From NCBI RefSeq assembly GCF_012641335.1, contig NZ_JABAID010000017.1, positions 1 to 64,000 of the forward strand: a stretch of DNA of 64,000 nucleotides. The letters are read 5' to 3'. Within the stretch, counting starts at the first letter, position 1. Each line of letters begins with the position of its first letter. This document shows, in pieces, positions 1 through 7,076 of the stretch. Under the pieces are notes generated by a model, which worked only from the letters and a program-made list of their open reading frames with translations, made no database searches and was not told the origin of the DNA. Both the position numbers and the translations under genes were made by a program. The stretch comes from Novosphingobium sp. ERN07. Lineage in GTDB: Bacteria; Pseudomonadota; Alphaproteobacteria; Sphingomonadales; Sphingomonadaceae.

Positions 1-35
1 ATCTGCTCGTCCGTCAGCCAGTACAGGTCGCTCAT
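1..35 (-). CDS. IS5-family transposase, N-terminal fragment (cut by window edge)
   Basis: Reading leftward from an ATG at 35 gives MSDLYWLTDEQ before the window ends. I recognise this as the usual opening of the IS5-family transposases common in sphingomonads. A good ribosome binding site (AGGAG) lies about ten bases upstream of the ATG. Only 11 codons are visible, so whether the transposase is intact cannot be judged. Family recognition rests on a short but distinctive N-terminus. Confidence 0.7.
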   Translation of the reverse strand, partial: MSDLYWLTDEQ

Positions 36-99
36 GCTCAGTCTCCTCGCGGAGCCTGAATCACATCCCCCTCAGCCAATCAATGGGTCCTGAGCCTAG
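1..99 (-). mobile_element. End of an IS5-family insertion sequence (rest lies left of window)
   Basis: The transposase start lies about 60 bases from a sequence around 85-99 that reads, on the transposase strand, CCTAGGCTCAGGACCC. This is plausible as the terminal inverted repeat, with a CTAG tetramer at the presumed junction (96-99). The exact end is inferred: the other end and the target duplication are outside the window. The element sits next to a LysR/detoxification block and a tRNA-anchored island, as expected for accessory DNA. Confidence 0.45.
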
Positions 100-275
100 G
101 GCGTGATTCGCGGATAGCGGTCATTCCGGACGATGAATCGGTACGTCTGCTTCGCGCCCCACATCCGGCCGTTCGGCCTTGTCGCCGACGATCCCGAAAG
201 CCGCCATTCGTTCAGCTAGCGCTCAACTGGTTCAGACCCGACATTGCGCTCCCGGCTTAATAGGCGTCGCCACAA

Positions 276-1154
276 TCATATTCGGAGTGCAGCGATCAGG
301 GCGTCCCGAGCCATGGCCACGCGCGGGTGGCGCAGCGATGAGCGTGCCCAGACGAGGTAGAAAGCGTTGCGCGGCACCGTGACCGGGGCGGGTATCTCGA
401 TCAGCGTGCAGGTAGCGCGTTCGCTGCGGGTGAGATAGCCGGGCAGCACCGTCCAGCCGAGACCCGCGCACAATCCCGATCGCAACACTCTCAAATCGGG
501 CGCGGTCAGGGCGGGCTGGTTCGTAAGCTCGATCTGGTTTGCCTCGAGCCAGGACCGCAGCAGCGGCCGGTCGAGATCGTAGGCGAGGTGCGCCGTCCGG
601 TTGAGCCCGTCGGCAAGCGGCAATTCGGCAATCCGCCCCGCCACGGCGGGCGAGGCGACGGCGCGCAGGTGCTCTTCGCCCAGCGCATGAAAGGCCAGCC
701 GCGAATCTTCGGGTTGCGAGGCGGTGACGGCCAGGTGCACCTTGTCTTCGAGCAGCATGGCATAGAGCGCCTCGCGTCCGCCGATATGCAGGCGCAGGTC
801 CAGCCCCGCATCCAGCAGCGGCGCCAGTCGGGGCGTGATCATCTCTCCCAGCAGGTCCGACGGCGCGGCGATGTGGACCGTGCCCGAAATGCGAGACGAA
901 CGGGCCCGCGCGCTGGCCAGTGCCGATTCCGCCGTGTCGAGGCTGCTTCCGATCGAAGCAGCGAGATCGTCGGCAATGGCTGTTGGTCGAACGCCGCGCG
1001 AATGGCGATCGAACAAGGGACGGCCCAATTGCGCTTCGAGCGAGGCGATGTGCTGCGAGGCCGCCGGCTGGGTGATGCCGATTGCCCTGGCCGCCTCGCT
1101 CAATGAACGGCGGCGGTAGACTTCGACGAAGGTGCGCAACTGCAGAAGGGACAT
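276..1154 (-). CDS. LysR-family transcriptional regulator
   Basis: A 292-residue protein with a winged helix-turn-helix at residues 3-60 (LRTFVEVYRRRSLSEAAR, then ITQPAASQHIASLE) and a periplasmic-binding-protein-like effector domain from about 90 to the end, the normal size for LysR. I start it at the ATG at 1154 (MSLLQLRTFVEV) because the 12 codons upstream do not belong to the family fold. It is divergent from the operon starting at 1251, and the gap holds a perfect palindrome (1162-1179). By LysR convention it probably controls that operon and itself. The inducer is unknown; an electrophile or quinone is a reasonable inference from the target genes. Confidence 0.88.
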   Translation of the reverse strand: MSLLQLRTFVEVYRRRSLSEAARAIGITQPAASQHIASLEAQLGRPLFDRHSRGVRPTAIADDLAASIGSSLDTAESALASARARSSRISGTVHIAAPSDLLGEMITPRLAPLLDAGLDLRLHIGGREALYAMLLEDKVHLAVTASQPEDSRLAFHALGEEHLRAVASPAVAGRIAELPLADGLNRTAHLAYDLDRPLLRSWLEANQIELTNQPALTAPDLRVLRSGLCAGLGWTVLPGYLTRSERATCTLIEIPAPVTVPRNAFYLVWARSSLRHPRVAMARDALIAALRI

Positions 1155-1161
1155 TCCGGTT

Positions 1162-1179
1162 CCATAAGCGGATTTATGG
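1162..1179. promoter_or_regulatory. Palindromic operator candidate for the divergent LysR regulator
   Basis: CCATAA and TTATGG form a perfect inverted repeat separated by six bases, 7 bp from the LysR start codon and about 70 bp from the divergent operon's first ORF. Its position and AT-rich arms fit a LysR-type binding site. Binding is inferred. Confidence 0.45.
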
Positions 1180-1250
1180 CCGTCCGCCATTCCCGCTGGA
1201 TTTCATGATGCCGTTCCCTGCGTATCTAAGCCGCCGAAAGGAACGATCGA

Positions 1251-1361
1251 ATGCAAAATCGCCGCCAACTGCTGAAAGCCCTCACCGCTGTCTTTGTGGC
1301 GGGTGCGGCTGCGTCGGGTGCGTTTGCTCGTTTCCCAACATCAATGGAAAAGGACAATTGA
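1251..1361 (+). CDS. 36-residue Tat-like leader peptide (orphan signal peptide)
   Basis: A small ORF beginning MQNRRQLLKAL and ending FPTSMEKDN. It has a good ribosome binding site (AAAGGA, about 10 bases upstream). It holds a twin-arginine-like motif (NRRQLLK), an alanine-rich hydrophobic core and an AFA signal-peptidase-like site, followed by only about ten residues. The stop at 1359-1361 is two bases before the ATG of the DJ-1 gene, in a different frame. It could be a leader that couples translation to the next gene, or the remnant of a signal peptide once fused to a downstream protein and lost by frameshift or deletion. Confidence 0.45.
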   Translation: MQNRRQLLKALTAVFVAGAAASGAFARFPTSMEKDN

Positions 1362-1363
1362 CG

Positions 1364-2059
1364 ATGACCCGCATTCTCATGGTAGCCACCTCCGCCGACC
1401 GCATGATTCCCGGCACCGAACCGACGGGCGTCTGGCTCGAGGAACTTACCACCCCGTATTACGCCTTCCGCGATGCCGGCGCCGAGGTTACGCTGGCCTC
1501 GATCAAGGGCGGCGCCATCCCCGTCGACCAGCGCAGCGTTAACGCCGACGGCGAAAACGACGCTTCGGTAGAACGCTATCTCAAGGACGAGGCGCTGAAG
1601 GCCGAGGTTGCCAGCACCCCGGTATTCACCAGTATCGATCCCGCCGGCTACGACGCGTTGTTCCTGCCGGGCGGTCATGGCACCATGTTCGATTACCCCG
1701 GTAGCGACGAGCTGGCGCGCCTGGTCGAGCGCTTCGACCGCGAAGGCAAGATCGTCGCCGCCGTCTGCCATGGGCCCGCCGGGCTCGTTTCGGCGAAGAA
1801 GGCCGATGGCACGCCCTTCGTGGCCGGCCGCCGTGTCGCGGGCTTCACGGACAGCGAGGAACGCGCGGTCGGTCTCGACAAGGCCGTGCCGTTCCTGCTC
1901 GAAACGCGTCTCAAGGAACTTGGCGGCAAGCACGAGGGCGGACCGGATTTTGCCCCCTTCGCCCTGCGGGACGGCAATCTGGTGACCGGCCAGAACCCCG
2001 CCAGCGCTACCCGCACCGCGGAGCTCGTGATGGAAGCCCTCAAGGACAAGGTCGCCTGA
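1364..2059 (+). CDS. DJ-1/PfpI family type 1 glutamine amidotransferase-like protein
   Basis: A 231-residue DJ-1/PfpI/Hsp31-fold protein. Visible marks are the early Glu in GVWLEEL (about 25), LPGGHG (101-106) and the nucleophile elbow AVCHGPAG with Cys135-His136. Members act as glyoxalase III/deglycase or chaperones on methylglyoxal and related aldehydes; which applies here is inferred. The ATG at 1364 (MTRILMV) is chosen because longer in-frame starts run antisense to the regulator gene. The next gene, glyoxalase I, follows after two bases, so the two probably act on the same toxic dicarbonyls. Confidence 0.85.
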   Translation: MTRILMVATSADRMIPGTEPTGVWLEELTTPYYAFRDAGAEVTLASIKGGAIPVDQRSVNADGENDASVERYLKDEALKAEVASTPVFTSIDPAGYDALFLPGGHGTMFDYPGSDELARLVERFDREGKIVAAVCHGPAGLVSAKKADGTPFVAGRRVAGFTDSEERAVGLDKAVPFLLETRLKELGGKHEGGPDFAPFALRDGNLVTGQNPASATRTAELVMEALKDKVA

Positions 2060-2061
2060 TC

Positions 2062-2517
2062 ATGCGCTATCTCCACACCATGCTGCGCGTCGCCGATCCC
2101 GAGGCGGCGGTCCGGTTCTTCACGCTGCTGGGTCTCAAGGAGACCCGGCGCATGGAGAACCAGGCCGGGCGTTACACGCTGATCTTCCTTGCAGCCGACG
2201 AGGATTTCGCCGGTGAATGCCAGCGCGCCGATGCCGAGGTCGAGCTGACGTATAACTGGCCGCCCGAGGACGGCAGCCCTGCCGAGACTTACACCGGGGG
2301 CCGAAACTTCGGCCATCTCGCCTACCGGGTCGAAGACATTTACGAAACCTGCGCGCGGTTGCAGGCGGGCGGCGTGACGATCAATCGCCCCCCGCGCGAC
2401 GGCCACATGGCGTTCGTCCGCTCGCCGGACGGGATCTCCATCGAACTGCTCCAGAAGGGCGAACACAAGGCCCCGGCCGAACCCTGGGCCTCCATGCCCA
2501 ACACGGGCGAATGGTGA
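2062..2517 (+). CDS. gloA: Lactoylglutathione lyase (glyoxalase I)
   Basis: A 151-residue VOC-fold enzyme that converts the glutathione-methylglyoxal hemithioacetal to S-lactoylglutathione. The opening MRYLHTMLRV and the four metal ligands expected for GloA are present: His5, Glu61 (VELTYNW), His85 (FGHLAYRV) and Glu128 (ISIELLQ). It starts two bases after the DJ-1 gene and its stop overlaps the start of the OYE gene, so the genes are translationally coupled. The pairing of gloA with an Old Yellow Enzyme recalls the nemRA-gloA arrangement of E. coli, here under a LysR regulator. Confidence 0.92.
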   Translation: MRYLHTMLRVADPEAAVRFFTLLGLKETRRMENQAGRYTLIFLAADEDFAGECQRADAEVELTYNWPPEDGSPAETYTGGRNFGHLAYRVEDIYETCARLQAGGVTINRPPRDGHMAFVRSPDGISIELLQKGEHKAPAEPWASMPNTGEW

Positions 2518-3623
2518 TGCCGAAATTGTTTGAACCGATCGAGGTTGGCGGGCTGCGGCTCGCCAACCGCATCGTCATCGCGCCGATGTGCCAGTATTCG
2601 GCCGAGGATGGCGCGATGACCGACTGGCACCGGATGCATCTCGGCCAGTTGGCGCTGTCGGGCGCGGGCGCGCTGACGATCGAGGCGACCGCGGTCAGCC
2701 CGGAAGGGCGCATCACCTACGGTGACGTCGGCCTGTACGATGACCGAACCGAAGCGGCGATGCGAAGCGTTCTCGAAGGTGTGCGCCGGTGGTCGGACAT
2801 GCCGCTCGTCATCCAGCTGGCTCATGCCGGCCGCAAGGCGAGCTGCGCCAAGCCGTGGCACGGCGGAGCGCAGATCGCCCCCGATGCGCAGAACGGCTGG
2901 CAGACCGTGTCACCGAGCGCCGTTCCCTTCGCGCCGGACGACCATCCCCCTGTCGAACTGGACACGGCAGGGCTTGCCCGCATCCGCGAAGCCTTCGCCG
3001 ATGCCGCCCGCCGCGCCAGCAGGCTGGGCATCGATGCCGTCCAGATCCACGCGGCGCATGGCTACCTGCTCCACGAGTTTCTTTCTCCGATCTCCAACCG
3101 GCGCGGCGATGCATACGGCGGCAGCCTCGACAACCGGATGCGGTTCCCGCTCGAAGTGTTCGATGCCGTGCGCGAGGCGTTTCCCGCCGACCGCCCGGTT
3201 ACCGTTCGCGTTTCGGGGACCGATTGGGTCGAAGGCGGCTGGACGGCGGAGGAAACTGCGCGCTTTGCGCAGGAGCTGGAGCGGCGCTGTTGTTCGGCGA
3301 TCCACGTCTCCAGCGGCGGCCTCGACCCGCGCCAGCAGATCCCGGTCGGCCCCGGCTATCAGGTGCCGCTGGCCCGGACGGTCAAGGAAGCGGTCGCGAT
3401 GCCTGTCGTAGCGGTCGGCCTGATTACCGATCCGCATCAGGCGGAGCGCATCCTCGAAAACGGCCATGCCGACGCCATAGCGATAGCCCGCGCTGCGTTG
3501 TGGGATCCGCGCTGGCCCTGGCACGCCGCCGCCGCGCTCGGCGCTTCGGTCCACGCGCCCCCGCAATATCTCCGGTCCGAACCCCACGAGGCGGGCCGCG
3601 TTCTCAAGGAAATGACTCTATGA
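2511..3623 (+). CDS. NADH:flavin oxidoreductase, Old Yellow Enzyme family (YqjM-like)
   Basis: A 370-residue TIM-barrel FMN enzyme. The YqjM-type active-site cysteine is seen in APMCQYS (Cys27) and the paired substrate histidines in IHAAHGYLLHEF (His180, His183). A C-terminal FMN/phosphate region (VVAVGLIT, then AIAIARAALWDP) is also present. These enzymes reduce activated C=C bonds of enones, quinones, maleimides and nitro compounds with NAD(P)H. The start at 2511 overlaps the gloA stop; an ATG two codons later (2517) is equally possible. Its place after two glyoxalase-type genes supports a role in electrophile detoxification. Confidence 0.9.
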   Translation: MVMPKLFEPIEVGGLRLANRIVIAPMCQYSAEDGAMTDWHRMHLGQLALSGAGALTIEATAVSPEGRITYGDVGLYDDRTEAAMRSVLEGVRRWSDMPLVIQLAHAGRKASCAKPWHGGAQIAPDAQNGWQTVSPSAVPFAPDDHPPVELDTAGLARIREAFADAARRASRLGIDAVQIHAAHGYLLHEFLSPISNRRGDAYGGSLDNRMRFPLEVFDAVREAFPADRPVTVRVSGTDWVEGGWTAEETARFAQELERRCCSAIHVSSGGLDPRQQIPVGPGYQVPLARTVKEAVAMPVVAVGLITDPHQAERILENGHADAIAIARAALWDPRWPWHAAAALGASVHAPPQYLRSEPHEAGRVLKEMTL

Positions 3624-4771
3624 AGACCTCCGCCAAACTGCTTCTTGCCGCCGGCGCTGCCCTCTCGCTCGCCGCCTGCGCGGCGACCCGCGAGGGTGCA
3701 TCCGCGCCCCAGATCGAACAGGTCGCGACCTTCGATGGCGCGATGCCGACTGGCGTGACCGTCGCCCCCAACGGGCGTATCTTCGTAAACTTCCCGCAAT
3801 GGGGCGACAACGCGCCGTTCACGGTTGCCGAGCTGGTCGACGGCAAGGCGGTGCCCTATCCCGACGCCGCGACCAACCGGCGCGATCCGGCCGACCCGGC
3901 GGGGCACTTTATCTCGGTGCAGAGCGTGGTGGCCGATGGCGCCAACCGCCTCTGGGTGCTCGACACGGCGGCCCCCAAATTCTCTCAGCCGCAGGCCGGC
4001 GGGGCAAAGCTGGTGGCGATCGATCTCGCGACCAACCGCGTGGTGAAGACGATCGTCCTGCCGGCCAGCGTGGTGCTGCCCACGACCTACCTCAATGACG
4101 TGCGCTTCGATCTGCGTCAGGGCGCCGAAGGCGTCGCCTACATCACCGACAGCAGCAATGCCGGTGTCGGCGGCATCATCGTCGTCGATATCGCCAGCGG
4201 GCGTGCGATCCGGCGCCTGTCGAACCATGCGACGACCAACCCCGAGCCCGGCTTCAGCCCGGTCGTCGACGGCGCGGCGCTGATGAACCGCCCGGCCGTC
4301 GGCCCCGCGACGCCAGTCGCGATCGCCAGCGACGCGATTGCGCTCAGCCCCGACGGCAGCCTGCTCTACTACGGGCCGCTGTCGGGCCGCACGCTGCATG
4401 CGGTGCCCACCGACCTGCTGCGCGATCCCGCGGTGTCGGAGGAAGAACTGGGCCGCGCGGTCCGCAGCCTGGGGCGCAAAGGCGCCTCGGACGGGATAGC
4501 CGAGGACGACAAGGGCCGCGTGTTCGCCGGCGATTACGAGAACAACGCGATCCGCGTGCTCGACCAGGGCCGCTGGTCGACACTGATCAGCGACCCGCGC
4601 ATCAGCTGGCCCGACACGCTGTCGATCGGCACGGACGGCTACCTCTACTTCACCGCCAACCAGCTCCACCGCCAGCCCGGCTTCCATGGCGGGCGGGATT
4701 TGCGCCGCAAGCCTTACGAGCTGCTCCGCATCCGGGTGGGCGCCGGGCCCATCCTCTTGCGCTCACAATGA
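3620..4771 (+). CDS. Major royal jelly/yellow-family beta-propeller lipoprotein
   Basis: A 383-residue protein with a lipoprotein signal (LAAGAALSLAAC) and a yellow/MRJP-type beta-propeller: PNGRIFVNFPQWG near the start, LWVLDTAAP, a YLNDVRFD strand, and TDGYLYFTANQLHRQP at the end. The ATG at 3620 overlaps the OYE stop (ATGA), so it is the last gene of the operon. Bacterial members are poorly characterised; some are lactonase-like or bind small aromatic or amine ligands. Its job here, possibly binding or hydrolysing a product of the cytoplasmic enzymes in the envelope, is inference. Confidence 0.82.
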   Translation: MKTSAKLLLAAGAALSLAACAATREGASAPQIEQVATFDGAMPTGVTVAPNGRIFVNFPQWGDNAPFTVAELVDGKAVPYPDAATNRRDPADPAGHFISVQSVVADGANRLWVLDTAAPKFSQPQAGGAKLVAIDLATNRVVKTIVLPASVVLPTTYLNDVRFDLRQGAEGVAYITDSSNAGVGGIIVVDIASGRAIRRLSNHATTNPEPGFSPVVDGAALMNRPAVGPATPVAIASDAIALSPDGSLLYYGPLSGRTLHAVPTDLLRDPAVSEEELGRAVRSLGRKGASDGIAEDDKGRVFAGDYENNAIRVLDQGRWSTLISDPRISWPDTLSIGTDGYLYFTANQLHRQPGFHGGRDLRRKPYELLRIRVGAGPILLRSQ

Positions 4772-4832
4772 TCCCATCAGGCCGGGTAGGCTCGACATCG
4801 CGCCTGCCCGGCGTTCCCAATGGAGACCTTCT

Positions 4833-5390
4833 ATGGCTGAGCCCATTGTCTCTGACCCGACGGTTGAGCGGTTTCTGCCGTTCATCGCCGAGGCGCTCGG
4901 CGCAGACTTTGCCGCATACCGCAACCACATATACCGGGTGTTGAGCTACGCAGCACACTTCCTCGGCGACGATCCGAGGGGACGCAAACACATCGCCTTC
5001 GCACTGGTGTTCCATGACGTGGGCATGTGGACCGACCACGAATTGGCTTATCTTGAGCCGTCGGAAGCAGCGGCCGAGCGCGTGCGAGCCCAGCACGCGC
5101 CACATCTCGATCCCACGCTCGTCGCCAACATCATTCACTGGCATCACAAGCTGCTATCGTTCGCAGGGCCAGACGCCGAGATCGTGAACGCCGCGCGCAA
5201 GGCGGACTGGATCGACGCAAGCATGGGTATGGTCCGGCATGGCGTTCCCCGTAAACAGGTGGCCGCCATAGAGGAGGCAATCCCCGTATTGGGCTTCCCG
5301 GAGGTCCTGATGCGCCTCGCCAAGGATTTGCGCCATGGCAACCGGGTAGCGGGTCTTTGGCGTGTGCTCTCTCGTGTCTACAGGATTTGA
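4833..5390 (+). CDS. HD-domain protein
   Basis: A 185-residue protein with an HD-type metal-binding pattern: His in RNHIYRVLSY, the HD pair in ALVFHDVGMWTD, and His/Asp residues further on (IIHWHHKLL, ARKADWIDASMG). HD proteins are metal-dependent phosphohydrolases; the substrate is unknown. The ATG at 4833 follows a GGAGA site. It lies about 60 bases after the lipoprotein gene in the same direction and could be the tail of that operon or independent. Confidence 0.75.
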   Translation: MAEPIVSDPTVERFLPFIAEALGADFAAYRNHIYRVLSYAAHFLGDDPRGRKHIAFALVFHDVGMWTDHELAYLEPSEAAAERVRAQHAPHLDPTLVANIIHWHHKLLSFAGPDAEIVNAARKADWIDASMGMVRHGVPRKQVAAIEEAIPVLGFPEVLMRLAKDLRHGNRVAGLWRVLSRVYRI

Positions 5391-5825
5391 CCGTAAGGGT
5401 GTAAAGGCAGAATATCTCAGTTGCTGATTAAAAGGCGAATGTCCGCTGGCGGCACACTTTCCGCCAAATATTAGCCCGCAATCGAACGGCAGCTTTCAAC
5501 GACAACATCTGTCGCCGGGAATGACAGCAATGTTGGCGATCCAGTCGTAGTGCGCTCCGTCACTGGTCAACCAATCGCAGCAATCCCCGCCCAAAGCTCC
5601 ATCCCCTTTCATGACTAATCCGTGCCCCTGACCGAACCCGGCCAGGCACTGCAACGTGCGCTCATGCGGACCGTGTTGTCATGCTGCGCATGCCTGCCCG
5701 CACCACTCCTTCGAGCGACGCTTCCCTCTCTGCGTTCGGTGCAGACCTGACCGCGCCCGGCCTTTTCGGGGCTCAGTCAAAGGTTGGTCCCTTGGACGGA
5801 AGAGCAGCTTCGAAAGGTCAGCATC
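5391..5825. other. Non-coding stretch before the SSB gene
   Basis: About 435 bases with no convincing coding frame or RNA gene. I see no repeat of the tRNA-Ser 3' end here, so it is not an obvious attachment site. It probably holds the promoter of the following ssb-like gene. No clear -35/-10 pair could be picked by eye. Confidence 0.4.
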
Positions 5826-6194
5826 ATGAAGAACACCGTCACTCTCGTCGGCTTCGTCGGCAACACTCCGGAAGTCCGCACCGCCCAGTCGGGCGCCGCC
5901 ATAACCAACCTCTCACTCGCCACCACACGCAGCTTCAAGGATAGCGAAGGCAACCGCCAGACCGAGACCGAATGGCACCGGATCACCTGCTTCAACGGCG
6001 TCGGCAAATGCGTCGCCGAGCACGTCACCAAGGGCGCGATGGTCATGGTCACTGGCCGCATCCACTACTCGCGCTGGACCGACAGCGAAGGCCAGACCCG
6101 TTATGGCTGCGAGATCATCGCCGAACAGGTCGACTTCCTCGCCAGTGCCAAGGAATCCAGCAGCGAAGAACCGAAGAAGCGGCGCTCGAAGTAG
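5826..6194 (+). CDS. ssb: Single-stranded DNA-binding protein (accessory, no acidic tip)
   Basis: A 122-residue OB-fold SSB: MKNTVTLVGFVGNTPEVR, LATTRSF, ETEWHRITCFN and VMVTGRIHYSRW are the standard strands. I start at 5826 (MKNTV); 14 codons upstream are in frame but lack family character. It ends EEPKKRRSK instead of the acidic DDDIPF-like tail of chromosomal SSBs, and it is shorter. That, and its location upstream of a MobF relaxase, suggest an SSB encoded by a mobile element rather than the housekeeping one. A terminator follows directly. Confidence 0.9.
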   Translation: MKNTVTLVGFVGNTPEVRTAQSGAAITNLSLATTRSFKDSEGNRQTETEWHRITCFNGVGKCVAEHVTKGAMVMVTGRIHYSRWTDSEGQTRYGCEIIAEQVDFLASAKESSSEEPKKRRSK

Positions 6195-6220
6195 CGCCGC
6201 AGTCACCGGACAGCTTGCTT

Positions 6221-6260
6221 CAAAAGGCCCGGATCGGCGGTTGCCGATCCGGGCCTTTTG
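6221..6260 (+). terminator. Strong hairpin terminator after ssb
   Basis: Arms 6221-6238 and 6243-6260 are perfectly complementary over 18 bp with a GGTT loop. The left arm begins CAAAAGG and the right arm ends CCTTTTG, giving the A/T-flanked GC stem of an intrinsic terminator usable in both directions. Confidence 0.85.
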
Positions 6261-6300
6261 CATGCTAACCGGCCCAGGGATCCGCCGCTCACAAGCGCGG

Positions 6301-6710
6301 AAATGAGCGACCTCCGCAGGGTGGAGTTCGCGCGTTCAAAATGGCTATTTGCTTCCATAGTGCGGAACATCGCTCAACTATTGCAACTGCCCGGGGTTTC
6401 TCTCAGACGCCAGATAGGCTAGGTATCCTGCGGGATTGAGGCTCATTTTTCCCTAATACACGAGCAGCAATTTCTAGAACAATACGTGTCCAAGTTGGGA
6501 ACAGATTCAGGCACACCGTACCCGGGAGCCCGGTGCTGGGAAATGGCGCAAATCGGCCCCTTACCGTGGCGCAAGGCGCTATGTGCCCGCGTGATGTCAT
6601 TTGATGTCAGGCTTGCTAGCGTAAGTCAGATCTGACTTGGATTACGCCAACACTTTGATAATGCGCCGATAAAAAGAACTTTCCTACAGACCGGCCGTGA
6701 CCTTAGCCTG
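6301..6710. other. Structured non-coding region upstream of relaxase operon (oriT candidate)
   Basis: About 400 bases without a convincing gene, locally richer in A+T than its flanks. It contains a 16-bp perfect palindrome (6623-6638) nested inside GCGTAA/TTACGC arms (6619-6624 and 6642-6647). It also has two direct TGATGTCA repeats (6592-6599, 6602-6609) with a third partial copy at 6709, and a CACCG/CGGTG stem (6514-6535). Structured repeats just upstream of a ribbon-helix-helix gene and a MobF relaxase are where an origin of transfer or its accessory binding sites would be expected. The nic site cannot be assigned by eye. Confidence 0.4.
6619..6647. promoter_or_regulatory. Nested palindrome, operator or relaxosome binding site
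   Basis: AAGTCAGATCTGACTT (6623-6638) is a perfect palindrome, flanked by an outer inverted repeat GCGTAA/TTACGC. It lies about 70 bases before the first relaxase-operon start codon and is a natural target for the dimeric ribbon-helix-helix protein encoded next. Binding is inferred. Confidence 0.45.
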
Positions 6711-7073
6711 ATGTCTCGTCCGGAGGGGTTTCTGGCCGATGGGGGCGGCCGACCTGAGTTGGAACCCATGCGTTTTGCGCTGCAATGCTATGTCGATGAG
6801 CCGCTCTACAGGGCGGTGAAGGCCGCCGCCGATGCGGCTCAGATGAGCGTCAGCCAATGGCTGAAGCTGGCCGTGAACGGGGTGGTCGAAGGGCAGGATG
6901 AGGCGGCGTTCCGGGACCGGATCATGTCCCACCTGTTGTTCACGTCAACCGCGCTCGACGGGCTGCTGACCGCCCAGCCAGACAAGGACCTGCGCGCCCG
7001 GATCCATGTCGCGCACGGCAAGCGGCTGCGCGAGTACCGGGAGCGCATTGCTCAGCCCAAGCGGGGAGCATGA
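6711..7073 (+). CDS. Ribbon-helix-helix protein, probable relaxosome accessory
   Basis: A 120-residue protein whose core (RFALQCYVDEPLYRAVK, then MSVSQWLKLAVNG) matches a ribbon-helix-helix fold: a short beta strand, helix A, turn, helix B. An ATG at 6768 (MRFALQ) with weak GGAA upstream may be the real start; the first 19 residues look unstructured. It ends four bases before the MobF relaxase, so they are cotranscribed. By analogy with TraY/TrwA-type proteins it probably binds near oriT and autoregulates. It could also be a simple plasmid-type repressor. Confidence 0.65.
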   Translation: MSRPEGFLADGGGRPELEPMRFALQCYVDEPLYRAVKAAADAAQMSVSQWLKLAVNGVVEGQDEAAFRDRIMSHLLFTSTALDGLLTAQPDKDLRARIHVAHGKRLREYRERIAQPKRGA

Positions 7074-7076
7074 GCC

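Noticed and set aside
3437..4687. A 416-codon open frame antisense to the MRJP lipoprotein gene
   Set aside because: The sense frame has a lipoprotein signal and propeller motifs; the antisense product has no family features.
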